In this document: positions 1-12,546 of the stretch, piece after piece
Numbering within the stretch: the stretch's first letter is position 1
Layout of the letters: each line of letters starts with the position of its first letter
From: Microglena sp. YARC
Lineage: Eukaryota > Chlorophyta > Chlorophyceae > Chlamydomonadales > Chlamydomonadaceae
Length of the DNA: 64,000 bases
NCBI GenBank assembly: GCA_022414725.1
Contig: CM039464.1
Coordinates: forward strand, 10,703,488-10,767,487
Direction of reading: 5' to 3'
The notes under the pieces: model-generated
Seen by the model: only the letters and a program-made list of their open reading frames with translations
What the model was told of the DNA's origin: nothing
Databases searched by the model: none
Position numbers and translations under genes: made by a program

Positions 1-220
1 CTTGGGGGTGGTGGTGTGTGTGGTGTGGTGTGGTGCGGTGGTGGTGGGTGGTGGGTGGTGGTTGGGTGGTAGAGGTGGTTTTTTTGGGTGTGTGGTTGTA
101 GGTGTGGGTGGTGGTGTGGTGGTGGGTGGGTGGTTGCGGTGGTGGTGGTGGTGGTGGTGGGTGGTAGTGTGGTGGTGGTGGTGGTAGTGCGGTTGTGGTT
201 GTGGTGGTGGTGGTGGGTCT
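1..220. repeat. GGT/GTG-rich simple sequence
   Basis: Almost pure GTGGTGG-type low-complexity DNA. On the minus (sense) strand of the neighbouring helicase gene it is CCACCAC-rich, like the acceptor ends of that gene's other introns. No gene seen. Confidence 0.8.
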
Positions 221-370
221 TAGTCACATGAAAAGGGTTGGTCAACTAGTTTATGGGCTTTCAGCCAACTCTGGGCTGCTCACTGTCATCCATTTCCAAG
301 TCCCCCGTGCGACACCCGCGGTAACCAGGGAGCATACTACCGTATGGCGCAAGCCCCTTTCAGTGATATA

Positions 371-668
371 CAATGGTCTAGGGAACCCAACCCAACCCAA
401 CCCTACCCAACCCAACCCAACCAACCCTACCCAACCCAACCCAACCCTACCCAACCCAACCCAACCCAACCTTACCCAAACCAACCCAACCCTACCAACC
501 CAACCCAACCTTACCCAACCCAACCCAACCCAACCCTACCCAACCCAACCCAACCTTACCCAACCCAACCCAACCCAACCCTACACAACCCAACCCAACC
601 CAACCCAACCCTACCCAACCCAACCCAACCCAACCCTACCCAACCAACCCAACCCAACCCAACCCAGA
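371..668. repeat. (AACCC)n pentanucleotide array with CCCTACC variants
   Basis: About 300 bp of AACCC repeats, regularly interrupted by CCCTACC. The opposite strand is (GGGTT)n and could form G-quadruplexes. The open frames on both strands here (NPTQPNPTQP and similar) come from the repeat and are not genes. Confidence 0.9.
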
Positions 669-682
669 CCCGACCAATCCAA

Positions 683-830
683 CCCCACCAGGCGATATCA
701 TTACCTGTATGCGGGGTTTACAGTTTAAAGACTTGTCCACGTTACGTGTACAGGCTAACCAGGGAGAATACTACCGGTATGCAGAGTTGACAGTTTAAAG
801 ACTTGTCCACGTCACTTGAACAGGCTAAGC
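683..830 (-). repeat. Two 38-bp direct repeats with possible donor copies
   Basis: The segments at about 718-755 and 790-828 are nearly identical (shared core GTTTAAAGACTTGTCCACGT). On the minus strand each is followed by CATACAG/GTAATG-like or CATACCG/GTAGTA-like sequence, and a related copy lies near 335-350. They may be exon-edge copies of a helicase exon past exon 10, but I could not tie them to a protein. Confidence 0.4.
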
Positions 831-930
831 AGGCTAAATGGACTTGCCCAACCGTGTAGGAAAGGCTAAAAAAGAAAAAGCACTGATAAACTGAACCCAA
901 AACAATCGTTTTACCCACACGGGCCCTGAT
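826..930 (-). mobile_element. SINE-like dispersed repeat, truncated copy
   Basis: Minus-strand copy of the family described at 8355-8540. It keeps the GACTTGCCCAACCGTG and AACAATCGTTTTACC blocks and the GGGCCC end, but has no CATA tail. Confidence 0.6.
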
Positions 931-949
931 ACAGTATACATTAAACATG

Positions 950-2938
950 GAACACATGCATACAGTAAACAGTAAACAGTAAACATGGAACATGGAACAC
1001 ATGCATACAGTATACAGTAAACAGTAAACATGGAACATGGAACACATGCATACAGTATACAGTAAACAGTAAACATGGAACATGGAACACATACCAAAAC
1101 AGTACAGATACAGTAAACAGTAAACATCTGGAACACATGCATACAGTATACAGTAAACAGTAAAACATGGGAACATGGAAACATGGGACAGGTACATACG
1201 TAACAGTAAACATGGAACAGTGGAAACATGACAGTACAGCATGGAACATGGACACAATGCATACAGTATACAGTAAACAGTAAACATGGAACATGGAACA
1301 CATGCATACAGTATACAGTAAACATGGAACATGGAACACATGCATACAGTATACAGTAAACAGTAAACATGGAACATGGAACATGGAACACATGCATACA
1401 GTCTACAGTAAACAGTAAACATGGAACATGGAACACATGCATACAGTATACAGTAAACACATGGAACATGCATACAATAGGTATACAGTGTAAACATGGA
1501 GGAACATGTGCATACAGTACAGTAAACAGTAAACAGGAACATGGAACACATGCATACAGTATACAGTAAACACATGGAACATGGAACACATGCATACAGT
1601 ATACAGTAAACAGTAAACATGGAAACATGGAAACACACATGCATACAGTATACAGTAAACAGTAAACATGGAAACAAATGGAAACACATGCATACAGGTA
1701 TACAGTAAACCAGTAAACATGGAACAATGGAACACAATGGCATACAGTAATACAGTAAAACAGTAAACATGGAACATGGAACACATGCATACAGTATACA
1801 GTAAACAGTAAACATGGAACATGGAACACTGCATACAGTATACAGTAAACAGTAAACCATGGAACATGGAACACATGCATACAGTATTACAGTAACAGTA
1901 AACATGGAACATGGAACCACATGCATACAGTATACAAGTACAGTAAACAGTAAACATGGAACAAATGCATACAGTATAACAGTAAACAGTAAAACATGGA
2001 ACATGGAACACATGCATACAGTATACAGTAAAACAGTAAACATGGAACATGGAACACATGCATACAGTATACAGTAAACAGTAAACATGGAACAATGGAA
2101 CACATGCATACAGTATACAGTAAAAACAGTAACATGGAACACAATGCATACAGTAATACAGTAAACAGTAAACATGGAACATGGAACCACATGCATACAG
2201 TAAGCAGTAACATAAACAGTAAACAGTAATACATGGAACATAACACATGCATACAGTATAGCAGTTAAAATGGAACAGTAACAACATGGAACATGGAACA
2301 TGCAATGCATACAGTATACAGTAAAACAAGTAAACAGTAAACATGGAACATGGAACACATGCATACAGTATACAGTAAACAGTAAACATGGAACATGGAA
2401 CACATGCATACAGTATACAGTAAACAGTAAACATGGAACATGGAACACATGCATACAGTATACAGTAAACAGTAAACATGGAACATGGAACACATGCATA
2501 CAGTATACAGTAAACAGTAAACATGGAACATGGAACACATGCATACAGTATACAGTAAACAGTAAACATGGAACACATGCATACAGTATACAGTAAACAG
2601 TAAACATGGAACATGGAACACATGCATACAGTATACAGTAAACAGTAAACATGGAACATGGAACACATGCATACAGTATACAGTAAACAGTAAACATGGA
2701 ACATGGAACACATGCATACAGTATACAGTAAACAGTAAACATGGAACATGGAACACATGCATACAGTATACAGTAAACAGTAAACATGGAACACATGCAT
2801 ACAGTATACAGTAAACAGTAAACATGGAACATGGAAAACATGCATACAATAAACAGTAAACATGGAACACATGCATACAGTAAACAGTAAACATGGAACA
2901 CATGCATACAGTGTACAGTATACAGTAAACATGGAACA
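950..2938. repeat. 45-bp minisatellite, about 44 units
   Basis: The unit starts CATGGAACATGGAACACATG and ends ACAGTAAACAGTAAA. It is built from heptamers of the types TATACAG, TAAACAG and GGAACAT. Units at 2341-2820 are almost perfect; those at about 1100-2300 carry many 1-base indels. 45 is a multiple of 3, so the 958-aa minus-strand open frame is an artefact. The array starts exactly where helicase exon 10 ends, and the exon's last bases (TGTGTTCCATG) are part of the unit, so the array seems to have grown from that exon's 3' edge. Confidence 0.92.
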
Positions 2939-3016
2939 CAGGTGTCTGTACCATTTGTGTGAACGTCCATTCTCTCTCCAAGCTCGCCAGATGTTGAGAT
3001 AGGAGGCAAGGTCACC
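2933..3016 (-). CDS. DHX35: Helicase exon 10 (HA2 region)
   Basis: The acceptor CCACCACCTGCAG precedes GGT GAC CTT, in phase 0 with exon 9 (FAVAE then [10 protein letters not shown]). The segment reads [13 protein letters not shown] then [14 protein letters not shown], matching the DHX35 stretch after the FAVEE motif. The donor is uncertain because the exon runs straight into the 45-bp minisatellite; the end lies between about 2932 and 2948. Confidence 0.75.
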
Positions 3017-6000
3017 CTGCAGGTGGTGGTGGTGGTGGTGGTGGTGTGTGTGTGGGGGGGTGGGGGTGGGGGGTGGGGGTGAGGGGCTCGTGGTGGTGGG
3101 TAGTGGTGGTGGGTGGAGACTGTGGTGGGTGGCGGTGCTGATGGCGTCAGGTGGTGGTGGGTGGTCGCGCTGATGCCGACAGGTGGTGGTGGGTGGAGAC
3201 TGTGGTAGGTGGTTGTGATGGGTGGAGACTGTGGTGGGTGGTGGTGCAGATGCCGACAGGTGGTGGTGGGTGGAGACTGTGGTGGGTGGGGGTGCTGATG
3301 CCGACAGGAGGTGGTGAGTGGTGGGATAGAAGGCCAGGTCACTCTACAGGAGGTGGTGAGTGGTGGGATAGAAGGCCAGGTCATTCTACAGGAGGTGGTG
3401 AGTGGTGGGATAGAAGGCCAGGTCACTCTACAGGAGGTGGTGAGTGGTGGGATCGAAGGCCAGGTCACTCTACAGGAGTGGCTGGTGGCTGGTGGCTGGA
3501 TGCAGGATTTAGGGGCCAGGTTTTTAGCTGCAAACCTTCCACATCCTCCCCTTCGCCTCCCCCTCCTCCCCACTCTCCCCCATCTTCTCACCCTCCCCCT
3601 TCCCCTTCTCTTCGCCAAACCCTCTCCTCCAATCCACTCACTTCAGCCACTAAAACCCTTAACCCTAAACCTCGGATCCCCTCACTTCAGCCACTAAAAC
3701 CCTAAACCCTAAACCTCGGATCCCCTCACTTCAGCCACTAAAACCCTAAACCCCTTAACCTCCGATCCCCTCACTTCAGCCACAGCAACTTGCCCCTCAC
3801 TGCGCCCATCCCAGCCCCCCTTCTCTTCACCAAACCCTTTCTTCCTACAACTCACTTCATCCCACAGCAAACTTGCCCTCTCTTCGTCCCTCCCCCTCCC
3901 CCTCCTTCTCCACCAAACCTTTTCCTCCGAGCAACTCACTTTAGCCACAGCAAACCCTAACCTCTATACCACCGATCCACTCTTTTGAGCCTCTAAAACC
4001 CTAAAATCCTAACCCCTAAACCTCTGGTCTACTCACTTCAGCCACAGCAAACTTGCCCCTCTCTGTGTCCCTCCCCCCACCCTCCCTTCTCTCCACCAAA
4101 CCCTTTCCTCCAACAACTCACTTCAGCCACAGCAAACTTGCCCCTCTCTGTGTCCCTCCCACCCTCCCTTCTATCCACCAAACCCTTTCCTCCAACAACT
4201 CACTTCAGCCACAGCAAAGTTGCCCCTCTCTGTGTCCCTCCCCCCACCCTCCCTTCTCTCCACCAACCCTTTCCTCCAACAACTCACTTCAGCCACAGCA
4301 AAAGTTGCCCCTCTCTGTGTCCCTCCCCCACCCTGCCCTTCTCTCCACCAAACCCTTTCCTCCAACAACTAACTTTAGCCACAGCAAAGTTGCCCCTCTC
4401 TGTGTCCCTCCCCCCACCCTCCCTTCTCTCCACCTAAACCTTTCCTCCAACAACTCACTTCAGCCACAGCAAACTTGCCCCTCTCTTCGTCCCTCCCCCT
4501 CCCCCCCTTCTCCACCTAAACCTTTCCTCCGAGCAACTCACTTCAGCCACAGCCACAGCAAACCCTGAACCCCCACCCCCTAAACCACCGATCCACTCAC
4601 TTCAGCCTCTTTAAAACCCTTACCCTAAACCTCTGTTCTACTCATTTCAGCCACAGCAAACTTGCCCCTCTCTTTGTCCCCCCCCCCCTTCCCCTTCTCT
4701 CCACCATACCCTTTAACTCCTACAACTCACTTCAGCCACAGCAAACTTGCCCCTCTCTTCGTCCAACGCTTTCTGAGCACCAGGGGCAGCAACCCAAATG
4801 TGCGCTACACTAAGCATGGAGGCTATAGTCAACATCTCCTCACTGCATCCACGGTCGTCACTGAGTGCTGAGCTCAGTAAACAGCGACCCAACATGGGAT
4901 CCAGGGGGAGATCCGCAAGGGGGACTCCTATGTCTCGTGTCAGTCTGTGGTAGGTGGTGGTGGTGTTGGGGTGGGCTGTGGTGGGTGGTGGTGGTGGTGG
5001 TGGCTGTGTTGGGGTGGTGGCTGTGTTGGGGTGGGACGGTGGTGGGTTGGTGGCTGTGTTGGGGTGGGGTGGGATGGTGTGGTGGGGTGGAGGTGGGGTG
5101 GTGGCTATGGTGGGTGGTGGTGGGGTGGGTTTTTTGGACTACACTGAGCATGGCGGCTATAGTCAACATCTCCTCACTGCATCCGCGGTCGTCACTGAGT
5201 GCTGAGCTCAGTAAGCAGCGACCCAACATGGGATCCAGGGGGAGATCTGCAAGGGGGACTCCTATGTCTCGTGTCAGTCTGTGGTGGGTGGTGTGGGGTG
5301 GTGGCTGTGGTGGGTAGGGTAGGGTGATGGCTGTGTTGGTGTGGGACGGTGGTGGAGTGGTGGCTGTGTTGGGGTGGGACGGTGGTGGGGTGGTGGCTGT
5401 GTTGGGGTGGGGTGGGGTGGTGGGTGGAGGTAGGGTGGTGGCTATGGTGGGTGGTTTTTTTTTTTTTTTTTTTTACTACACTGAGCATGGCGGCTCTAGT
5501 CAACATCTCCACACTACATCCACGGTAATCACTCAGTGCTGAGCTCAGTAAACAGCGACCCAACATGGGATCCAGGGGGAGATCCACAAGGGGGACTCCT
5601 ATGTCTTGTGTCAGTCTGTGGTGGGTGGTGGTGGTGGTGGTGGCTGTGGTGGGTTAGTGGTGTTTACATACAAGGGCTACTCGTGTGTTTCCTGTCAGTC
5701 TAAGGGGGGAGAGGGGCAGAGGGGGCATTTCCCTCAACTATCATGTAATTGGTAGTAACAATAACATGGGTTTAGACTCAGATGCAAATTGCAAAGAAAG
5801 ACTACTCATGTGCCTGGTGCCAGTCTAAGGGGGGAGAGGGGCAGGCGAACAAAATTCCGTACCAGTTCACGCAGCAGACGGCGGCCTTATCAACAATGTG
5901 ACATCCATACATGATAATAAACCCTCCACTGTTTTTTGGGGGCCTGCACTTGGCAGCTTCCAGCCAGCTCCATGAGCCAACCACTGGGCTTTTTTTCAGC

Positions 6001-6219
6001 TGCATTGGAATGCTTATTATGCCAGCTTTCAGATGCACTGGCTAGCATCCAGGTTGGCCTGGGGCCTGGAAGGAGCTGCCTAGAAGCTACTACGTGCAGC
6101 CCCAAAAAGAAACAGTGAACCCTTCCATTACCCCACTCACTTAGGAGCATCATCCAATACGCCCAACGCATGCCCCTTGTGGCCTACCCCTGGACTGTGA
6201 CATACATACATACATACAT

Positions 6220-6258
<39 letters not shown>

Positions 6259-6333
6259 CATACACACACATACACACACACACGCCCTCCATTGCTGCAC
6301 TCACTTTGCAACGTCATCCATCACACCATTGCT

Positions 6334-6377
<44 letters not shown>

Positions 6378-9300
6378 ACACACGCCCTCCATTGCTGCAC
6401 TCACTTTGCAGCGTCATCCATCACACCTAAGGCATGTAATGTCTCTAATGCTCTCACAACTGTTTCTGCGGGGGGAGGCGCTAGAAACTCAAACTTCATG
6501 AGGTTGTCAATGCCCAACGCCTTCAACTGTGCAGAGGGTTTAGGGTTTAGGGTGTAACTCAAACTTCATGAGGTTGTCAATGCCCAACGCCTTCAATTGT
6601 GTAGAGGGTTCAGGGTTTAGGGTTTAGTTTCAGGTTTTAGGGTGAAGGGTTTTCAATGCCCAATGCCTTCAACGTTGCAAAGGGCTTAGGGTTGGGGTTT
6701 AGGGTGCAGGGTCAACTATGCATAAGGTTTAGGGTTTAGGGTTAAACTCAAACTGCATGCGGTTGTCAATGCCCGGCGGCTTCAACTGAGCAGAGGGATT
6801 AGGGTTTAGGGTTTAGGGTTAAACTCAAACTTTTTGAGGTTGTCAATGCCTGACGGCTTCAACTGTGCAGAGGGTGAAGGGTTAGGGTTGAGAGTTAGGG
6901 TTTAGGGATTATGGTTAAACTCAACCTTCGTGAGGTTGTTGATGCCCAATGCCTTCAACTGTGCAGAGGGTTTAGGGTAATGTTTAGGGTTTTGGGTTTT
7001 GGGTCTCGGGTTAAACTCAATCTTCGTGAGGTTGTCAACGCCCAATGCCTTCAACTGTGCAGAGGGTTTAGGGTCTAGGGTGTAACTCAAACTTCAAGCG
7101 GTTGTCAATGCCCAATGCCTTTAACTGTGCAGATTCCGGGTTAACAGGATTGCGGTTTGAGGGTGCAGGGATTGCGGTTGAGGGTGCAGGGATTGCGGTT
7201 GAGGGTGCAGGGATTGCGGTTGAGGGTGCAGGGATTGCGGTTGAGGGTGCAGGGATTGCGGTTGAGGGTGCAGGGATTGCGGTTGAGGGTGCAGGGATTG
7301 CGGTTGAGGGTGCAGGGATTGCGGTTTGAGGGTGCAGGGATTGCGGTTGAGGGTGCAGGGATTGCGGTTGAGGGTGCAGGGATTGCGGTTTGAGGGTGCA
7401 GGGATTGCAGTTGAGGGTGCAGGGATTGCGGTTAAGGTGCAGGGATTGCGGTTGAGGGTGGCAGGGATTGCGGTTGAGGGTGCAGGGATTGCGGTTGAGG
7501 GTGCAGGGATTGCGGTTGAGGGTGCAGGGATTGCGGTTGAGGGTGCAGGGATTGCGGTTGAGGGTGCAGGGATTGCGGTTGAGGGTGCAGGGATTGCGGT
7601 TGAGGGTGATACAGGCACGTGCTCTTTTGCGTATTTGACGACGCCTCTTCTATTATTATGCTGTCATTATTCTGTACTTATTCTGTTACTATTCTGTTAC
7701 TATTCTGTTATTATTCTGTTATTAATTTGTTATTATTCTGTTACTATGCTGTTATTATTCTGCTATTCTGTTTGTTTGTTTGTTTATTGATTCGACGACC
7801 TCTCGCATTCCGTTGCTGCACGGCGCTGCACGGGTCTAGCTGAACTAGTCAGAAATACCTCCCCGACCCCCGGGCTCTGTGCTCTGCGGGGTTTGGGGGG
7901 CTGCGCGTCGAACTGGTGCCTCACCAAGTCACGCATCGCACGAAATAAGTGCAGGCACATGCTCATGCGCTTGGTGCCAATGGACCAGGCTCCGAGCTCC
8001 AGGGTTGCAGGTTTCAGCGTGTTGATTTCTTTCATCCCAAGCCTTATGAGCCTAACCCATACTACGGCGTAATCTTCAGAAGTTAGATAGCCCACCACCA
8101 CCGCCACCACCACCACCATCACCACCACACATGCACACACACATATAATCCCAAGTCTTATGGCCTCATGAGCCTCACCCACACTACAGCGTAATCTTCA
8201 GAAGTTAGTTATCCCACCAACACCACCATCACCACACACACACACACACACACACAAATAATCCCAAACCTTATGAGCCTAACCCACACTACAGCGTAAT
8301 ATTCAGAAGTTAGATATCCCACCACCACACACACCACACACACACACACATATAACAAACTCAGGGCCCCCGTCAGTGAAACGATCGTTTGGGGTTCAGT
8401 TCATCAGCGCGTTATCTTATTAAGCCCTTCCTACACGGTTGGACAAGTCCCTTCAGCCTATTTGGCATACCCTTGGACTGTAATATACATACATACATAC
8501 ATACATACATACATACATACATACACACATACACACATTAATACATGGATTTCTATGAGTAGTACGCAAATTTTTCGTTCGTTGGTGTGTAGGGGGTGGG
8601 TTCCCCTGACAATTTTTCTGGCAGTTCCACGTGGTACGCCACGCCGACGTACTGATATACGCGGGGTGGTGTACACGGGACTCCTGCCAATGTTCAAAAC
8701 ATTCTCATCGCGAAATCGCTTTCCCCCCAGCGATTCTACTCTGAACCCGCCTCATATTCCGGAGCGCTTTCTCATTCTGAGCGATTACAATTGATTCGCT
8801 GTCGTGGTCTGCATTTGGAACCATGCCTACAAAAAAAATCAATCCTTCCAGTTTGTTCGATTTTTCGCGATCTTAAGCAAATATGGCGCTAAGGCTGATC
8901 GTATACAACCTATTGCTACTTGATGTGACAATGCTACACCAACACGACAGAAGAGCAGGAACCACAGCCAACCAGCGCGCTAAGCGAGCTCTTCGGACCG
9001 ACGAGGAGATCATCATAATCATTGTTCTTATCAGGCGCCCATTCTGAGCGCTCATTGTTCTCATCAGGCGCCCATTCTATCCTCAGCGCTCTTCTGCCTG
9101 CGAGCGTTGCCACCATTCTTTTCTGCATGCGCCTTTCATCATGCTTGGCAGCCGATTGTTTCGAGAAATGTGACTTTCTTCAGATCTTCATGGCCATTCC
9201 ATTTCTTGCGCTTTCACCGCACATCCCATGTATGTAATCTCTTTACGTTGTATCGACGATCGTGAAATATAACGCTGCGAATTTGCTGTAGAGTGTTGAC

Positions 9301-12300
9301 CGGATTCAAGGCGAAGTTTTCCCAACTGTGCCAATGCACGAGTATAAGAAGCTGCAAGTTTGTAGCCTTGCAATCGTGCTGATCCGGTGTTCTTGGTATG
9401 ATCGGAATCTGAGTGTTCGAAACCTGTGGGTAGGTTCAATACCCAGCCTGCACTTTCAGCACGATCTCAGCCCACAGCTGGAGTGAAGTGTACGAGGTAG
9501 GGATAGGTCATAGGGAGGGGAGCGTGGAGGGAGGGTGGAGATGGCTGGGTGGTGTGGGGGGTACGGGGGTAAATTTGGGTGGTGTGAAGATGGCTGGGGG
9601 GTAAGGGGGTATATTTTGGGTGGTGTGGAGATGACCAGGGGTTAGGTGGGGTGCAAGGGGGGTAAATAGAGTGTGTATCAAGGGAAGGGGATGGGGGGCA
9701 GGAAGATTTAGGGGAAACAGGGATCATGTAGGTCCTGGGGGCTGGGGGTGGGGGGGCATATATATAGTAGGGAAAGGAAGGGGGCATGTGTTCGATATTT
9801 TGATAAGGGGGAAATATTCATGACTGTGTACATGTGAGTTGGGGGGGGGGGGGGGGGGACGTTCAAGGGCGTTGCACGTGATGTGACCCAGGCCAGAAAC
9901 AGGACCCAGGACCTGGGTGGGTTGGGGGGGGGGGGGGGGGGGGCTGGCCTCCGGCCACACGGGCAATGTACTAGTACATCTATATATATGTAGACTTGTT
10001 TTTCAATAGAGCGGTCGAACAACTTAGTCGACAAGTTAGCGGGGTACAAAAGTACATTAGTACGACGAAACTATAATCAGTACGTCTTGCCTCGGTGTTT
10101 CGTTTTGCTCCGACGATGATCTGACGGCAGGCCCCTTTCGACAGCTTCCACGGCCGACAAGGTTTCGTTTTCACGGCCACCTTCGCATTATAGATGCCGC
10201 CCACATCGGCGGGCGGGTGAATGCCCTCACATGTCCGTCTGGTGATTCTGAGGAGTATAAGAATGCGGCTTCGTGCCGTTCCCTGTAACTTGTAATCATG
10301 TCAGTCTGTGAACCCAGCCAGATTACGAGTGACAAGGTTGATGTCTCGAGCATTGCCGGCTATGTGATATCCGTGTCTGGCCCGCACACGGTTAAGAATG
10401 AGCAGCTCTTCGTTGCTGTGTTCAGAGACGGCTCCAACAACGAAAAGATTGATACGATCCAGGTGCGACAAGTCTCTGCAGAAGTTGTTCGTCGTGTCGG
10501 CTTCCTCGGTTACCATTTAATATGTGCGTCGCCTGTACCTCCACCTCGCAGGTCAACTTCTGGGGATTGAGTGCGGCAATGGCTGATAACAACCTGATTC
10601 CTGGCACTTCTGCTTGGGAGTTCGTTGTTGAGGCTCGCGGTATCGCTATATCTCTTCGCAAGCCTCGATACAACGAGACGAAACACAGGTGCGATAGGGG
10701 GATTCCTGCATCATAATCGCATTGCATTCGGACAGGAAGCGCATACAATGTTGATTTGTAGGACGATCTTTGCTGAATCCAAATTACGAAACTCGAGTTA
10801 CTGGCATGAATTCTCGCCACTAATATACATGCTTACCGCCTGCATGATTGCTCGAACTTGCTTCTAAAACAGATTCGTTTCCCATTTGCATGTACTGGTA
10901 TGATACCTTCAGGTTTCCTGTGGTCTATCGCCGGTTCACATATAGAATAAGTCTCGGTTTCCATGCTGCCTGCGCAGGTACCACATCGATGTGTGTCAAA
11001 ACATGGTCGAAGCACCGGCGATCGGGTTCACTAAGTTAATTGATGAAGAGGCGTTTGACACGCCTTTTGAGTCCATCCGCAAGGGACCAATTTGTGCACG
11101 AATCGTGGACTGGGAGTTCAATCTCGCAGTTTGGTCACACAACGTACATCAGTACTGCAGTTCATCTCTTAACAGACAGAAACAGCTATAATGTTGTTAG
11201 GCAAAAGTACTTATAAAGCAAAATAGCAATTCTGTCATCTGGAAGACATCCATTGGTCGCAGGCTGGAGACCGACTACGGGAACAATTGTCTTTTACAAA
11301 TTATTCTAGATATGCCAGCTCAGCATCAATGTACGACTCATGGAGTACACAGTACACTAAGTCTTCAAGTGTGCAAGTGGTCACTTGTTTTTCAATCTCA
11401 TGGATTTGGATTTTTTCTACATGGATTTCTGTGAATAGTTCGCGAACTTTTCGTGGTGTGGACAATTGCAGTACTGTACGAATGTTCTGGCAGTTCCATG
11501 TGGTACGCCGTTCGCTGTTGCTATCGCATCGCCTGTTTCGTGATCGGAGGTATTTGACTTCCATTCGGTTCTTTTCTCTGTAACCATCTTTGGACTTCCA
11601 TTCTCCAGCCTTTCTGCAGGCTATATTGATACATTCATCTTGCTGCCAGCTAAGACACTCGCACGGCCATTGTATCTCTGCACGATCTAAGTCCCTGCAG
11701 CCCTGCGACCATCTTCCGACTTCCTTTTTGCTGCGTGCTCCTTGCACCGCTTGCAGTACCTCTTCAAGATCTCGCCCCCACACCACACCACTCCCAACAT
11801 GCAACGATAAGGTTATCTTCACGCTGAGCCGTAGCGATTGCGTGGCAGAGTTGACTGAACAAGGCCCTTTCGGGAAATAGCTTGCACGCCCAACCAGGTA
11901 TCTTTACGCGAAGAGGAAGCTACAGGTAAGCAGATTTGTTCTCGCGCAAGTTCAGTTGTTTCCAGCTTAATCTGAAACCGCGCAGACGTTCGTTTGCATT
12001 TGCCAAAAGTCTTCGCATTTCCAAACGTCTGCGGGGTCTCGAACTCAGCTGGAGACATCATAATCGCATCTGTTAAACCCAACTGCTGAAGTGGCCAAGT
12101 GGAGATCAGATTAATGGGAGAGGAGAAGCACGTGTGTGTTAGCGGATCATATTAATGGAAGAGGAGAAGTTCGTGTGTGTTAGATCATATTAATGGGAGA
12201 GGAGAAGTACGTGTGTGTTAGCGGGTAAATCATGTTAAATCATTTTAATGTACGTGTGTGTTAGATCAGATTAATGGGAGAGGAGAAGCAGGGAAGTACG

Positions 12301-12509
12301 TGCATGTTAGCGGGTAAAGGGGTGAGCAAATTTGACAGTGGGCGTGGCTCAAGGTTTGGGCAGAGTTGGGGGGGGGGGGGGGGGGGGGGGGAGGGGGGGG
12401 GACAGATGAGTCAGCATTTGAAGTGGGGGAAACATGATGAATGTATTATGAGAGGGATGGAGGTGAGGACATATGTGTAGCCCATTCTGAAACCCAAGAG
12501 GAATATACA

Positions 12510-12546
<37 letters not shown>

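Noticed and set aside
236..351. Candidate helicase exon (GLRHTVVCSLVTAGVARGTW)
   Set aside because: Loosely resembles the DHX35 LRCIVSGFFANAAR segment and has a GTGAGC donor, but the similarity is weak, the preceding ~30 residues are missing, and nearby copies look more like donors than acceptors.
742..3618. 958-codon minus-strand open frame
   Set aside because: Product of the 45-bp minisatellite and the 42-bp and GGTGG repeats; periods are multiples of 3 and no protein family fits.
4053..4568. 171-codon Pro/Ser-rich plus-strand frame
   Set aside because: Antisense reading of the exon 9 donor-copy array.
11590..11880. 96-codon plus-strand frame
   Set aside because: Opposite-strand shadow of the 173-codon minus frame; no supporting motif.
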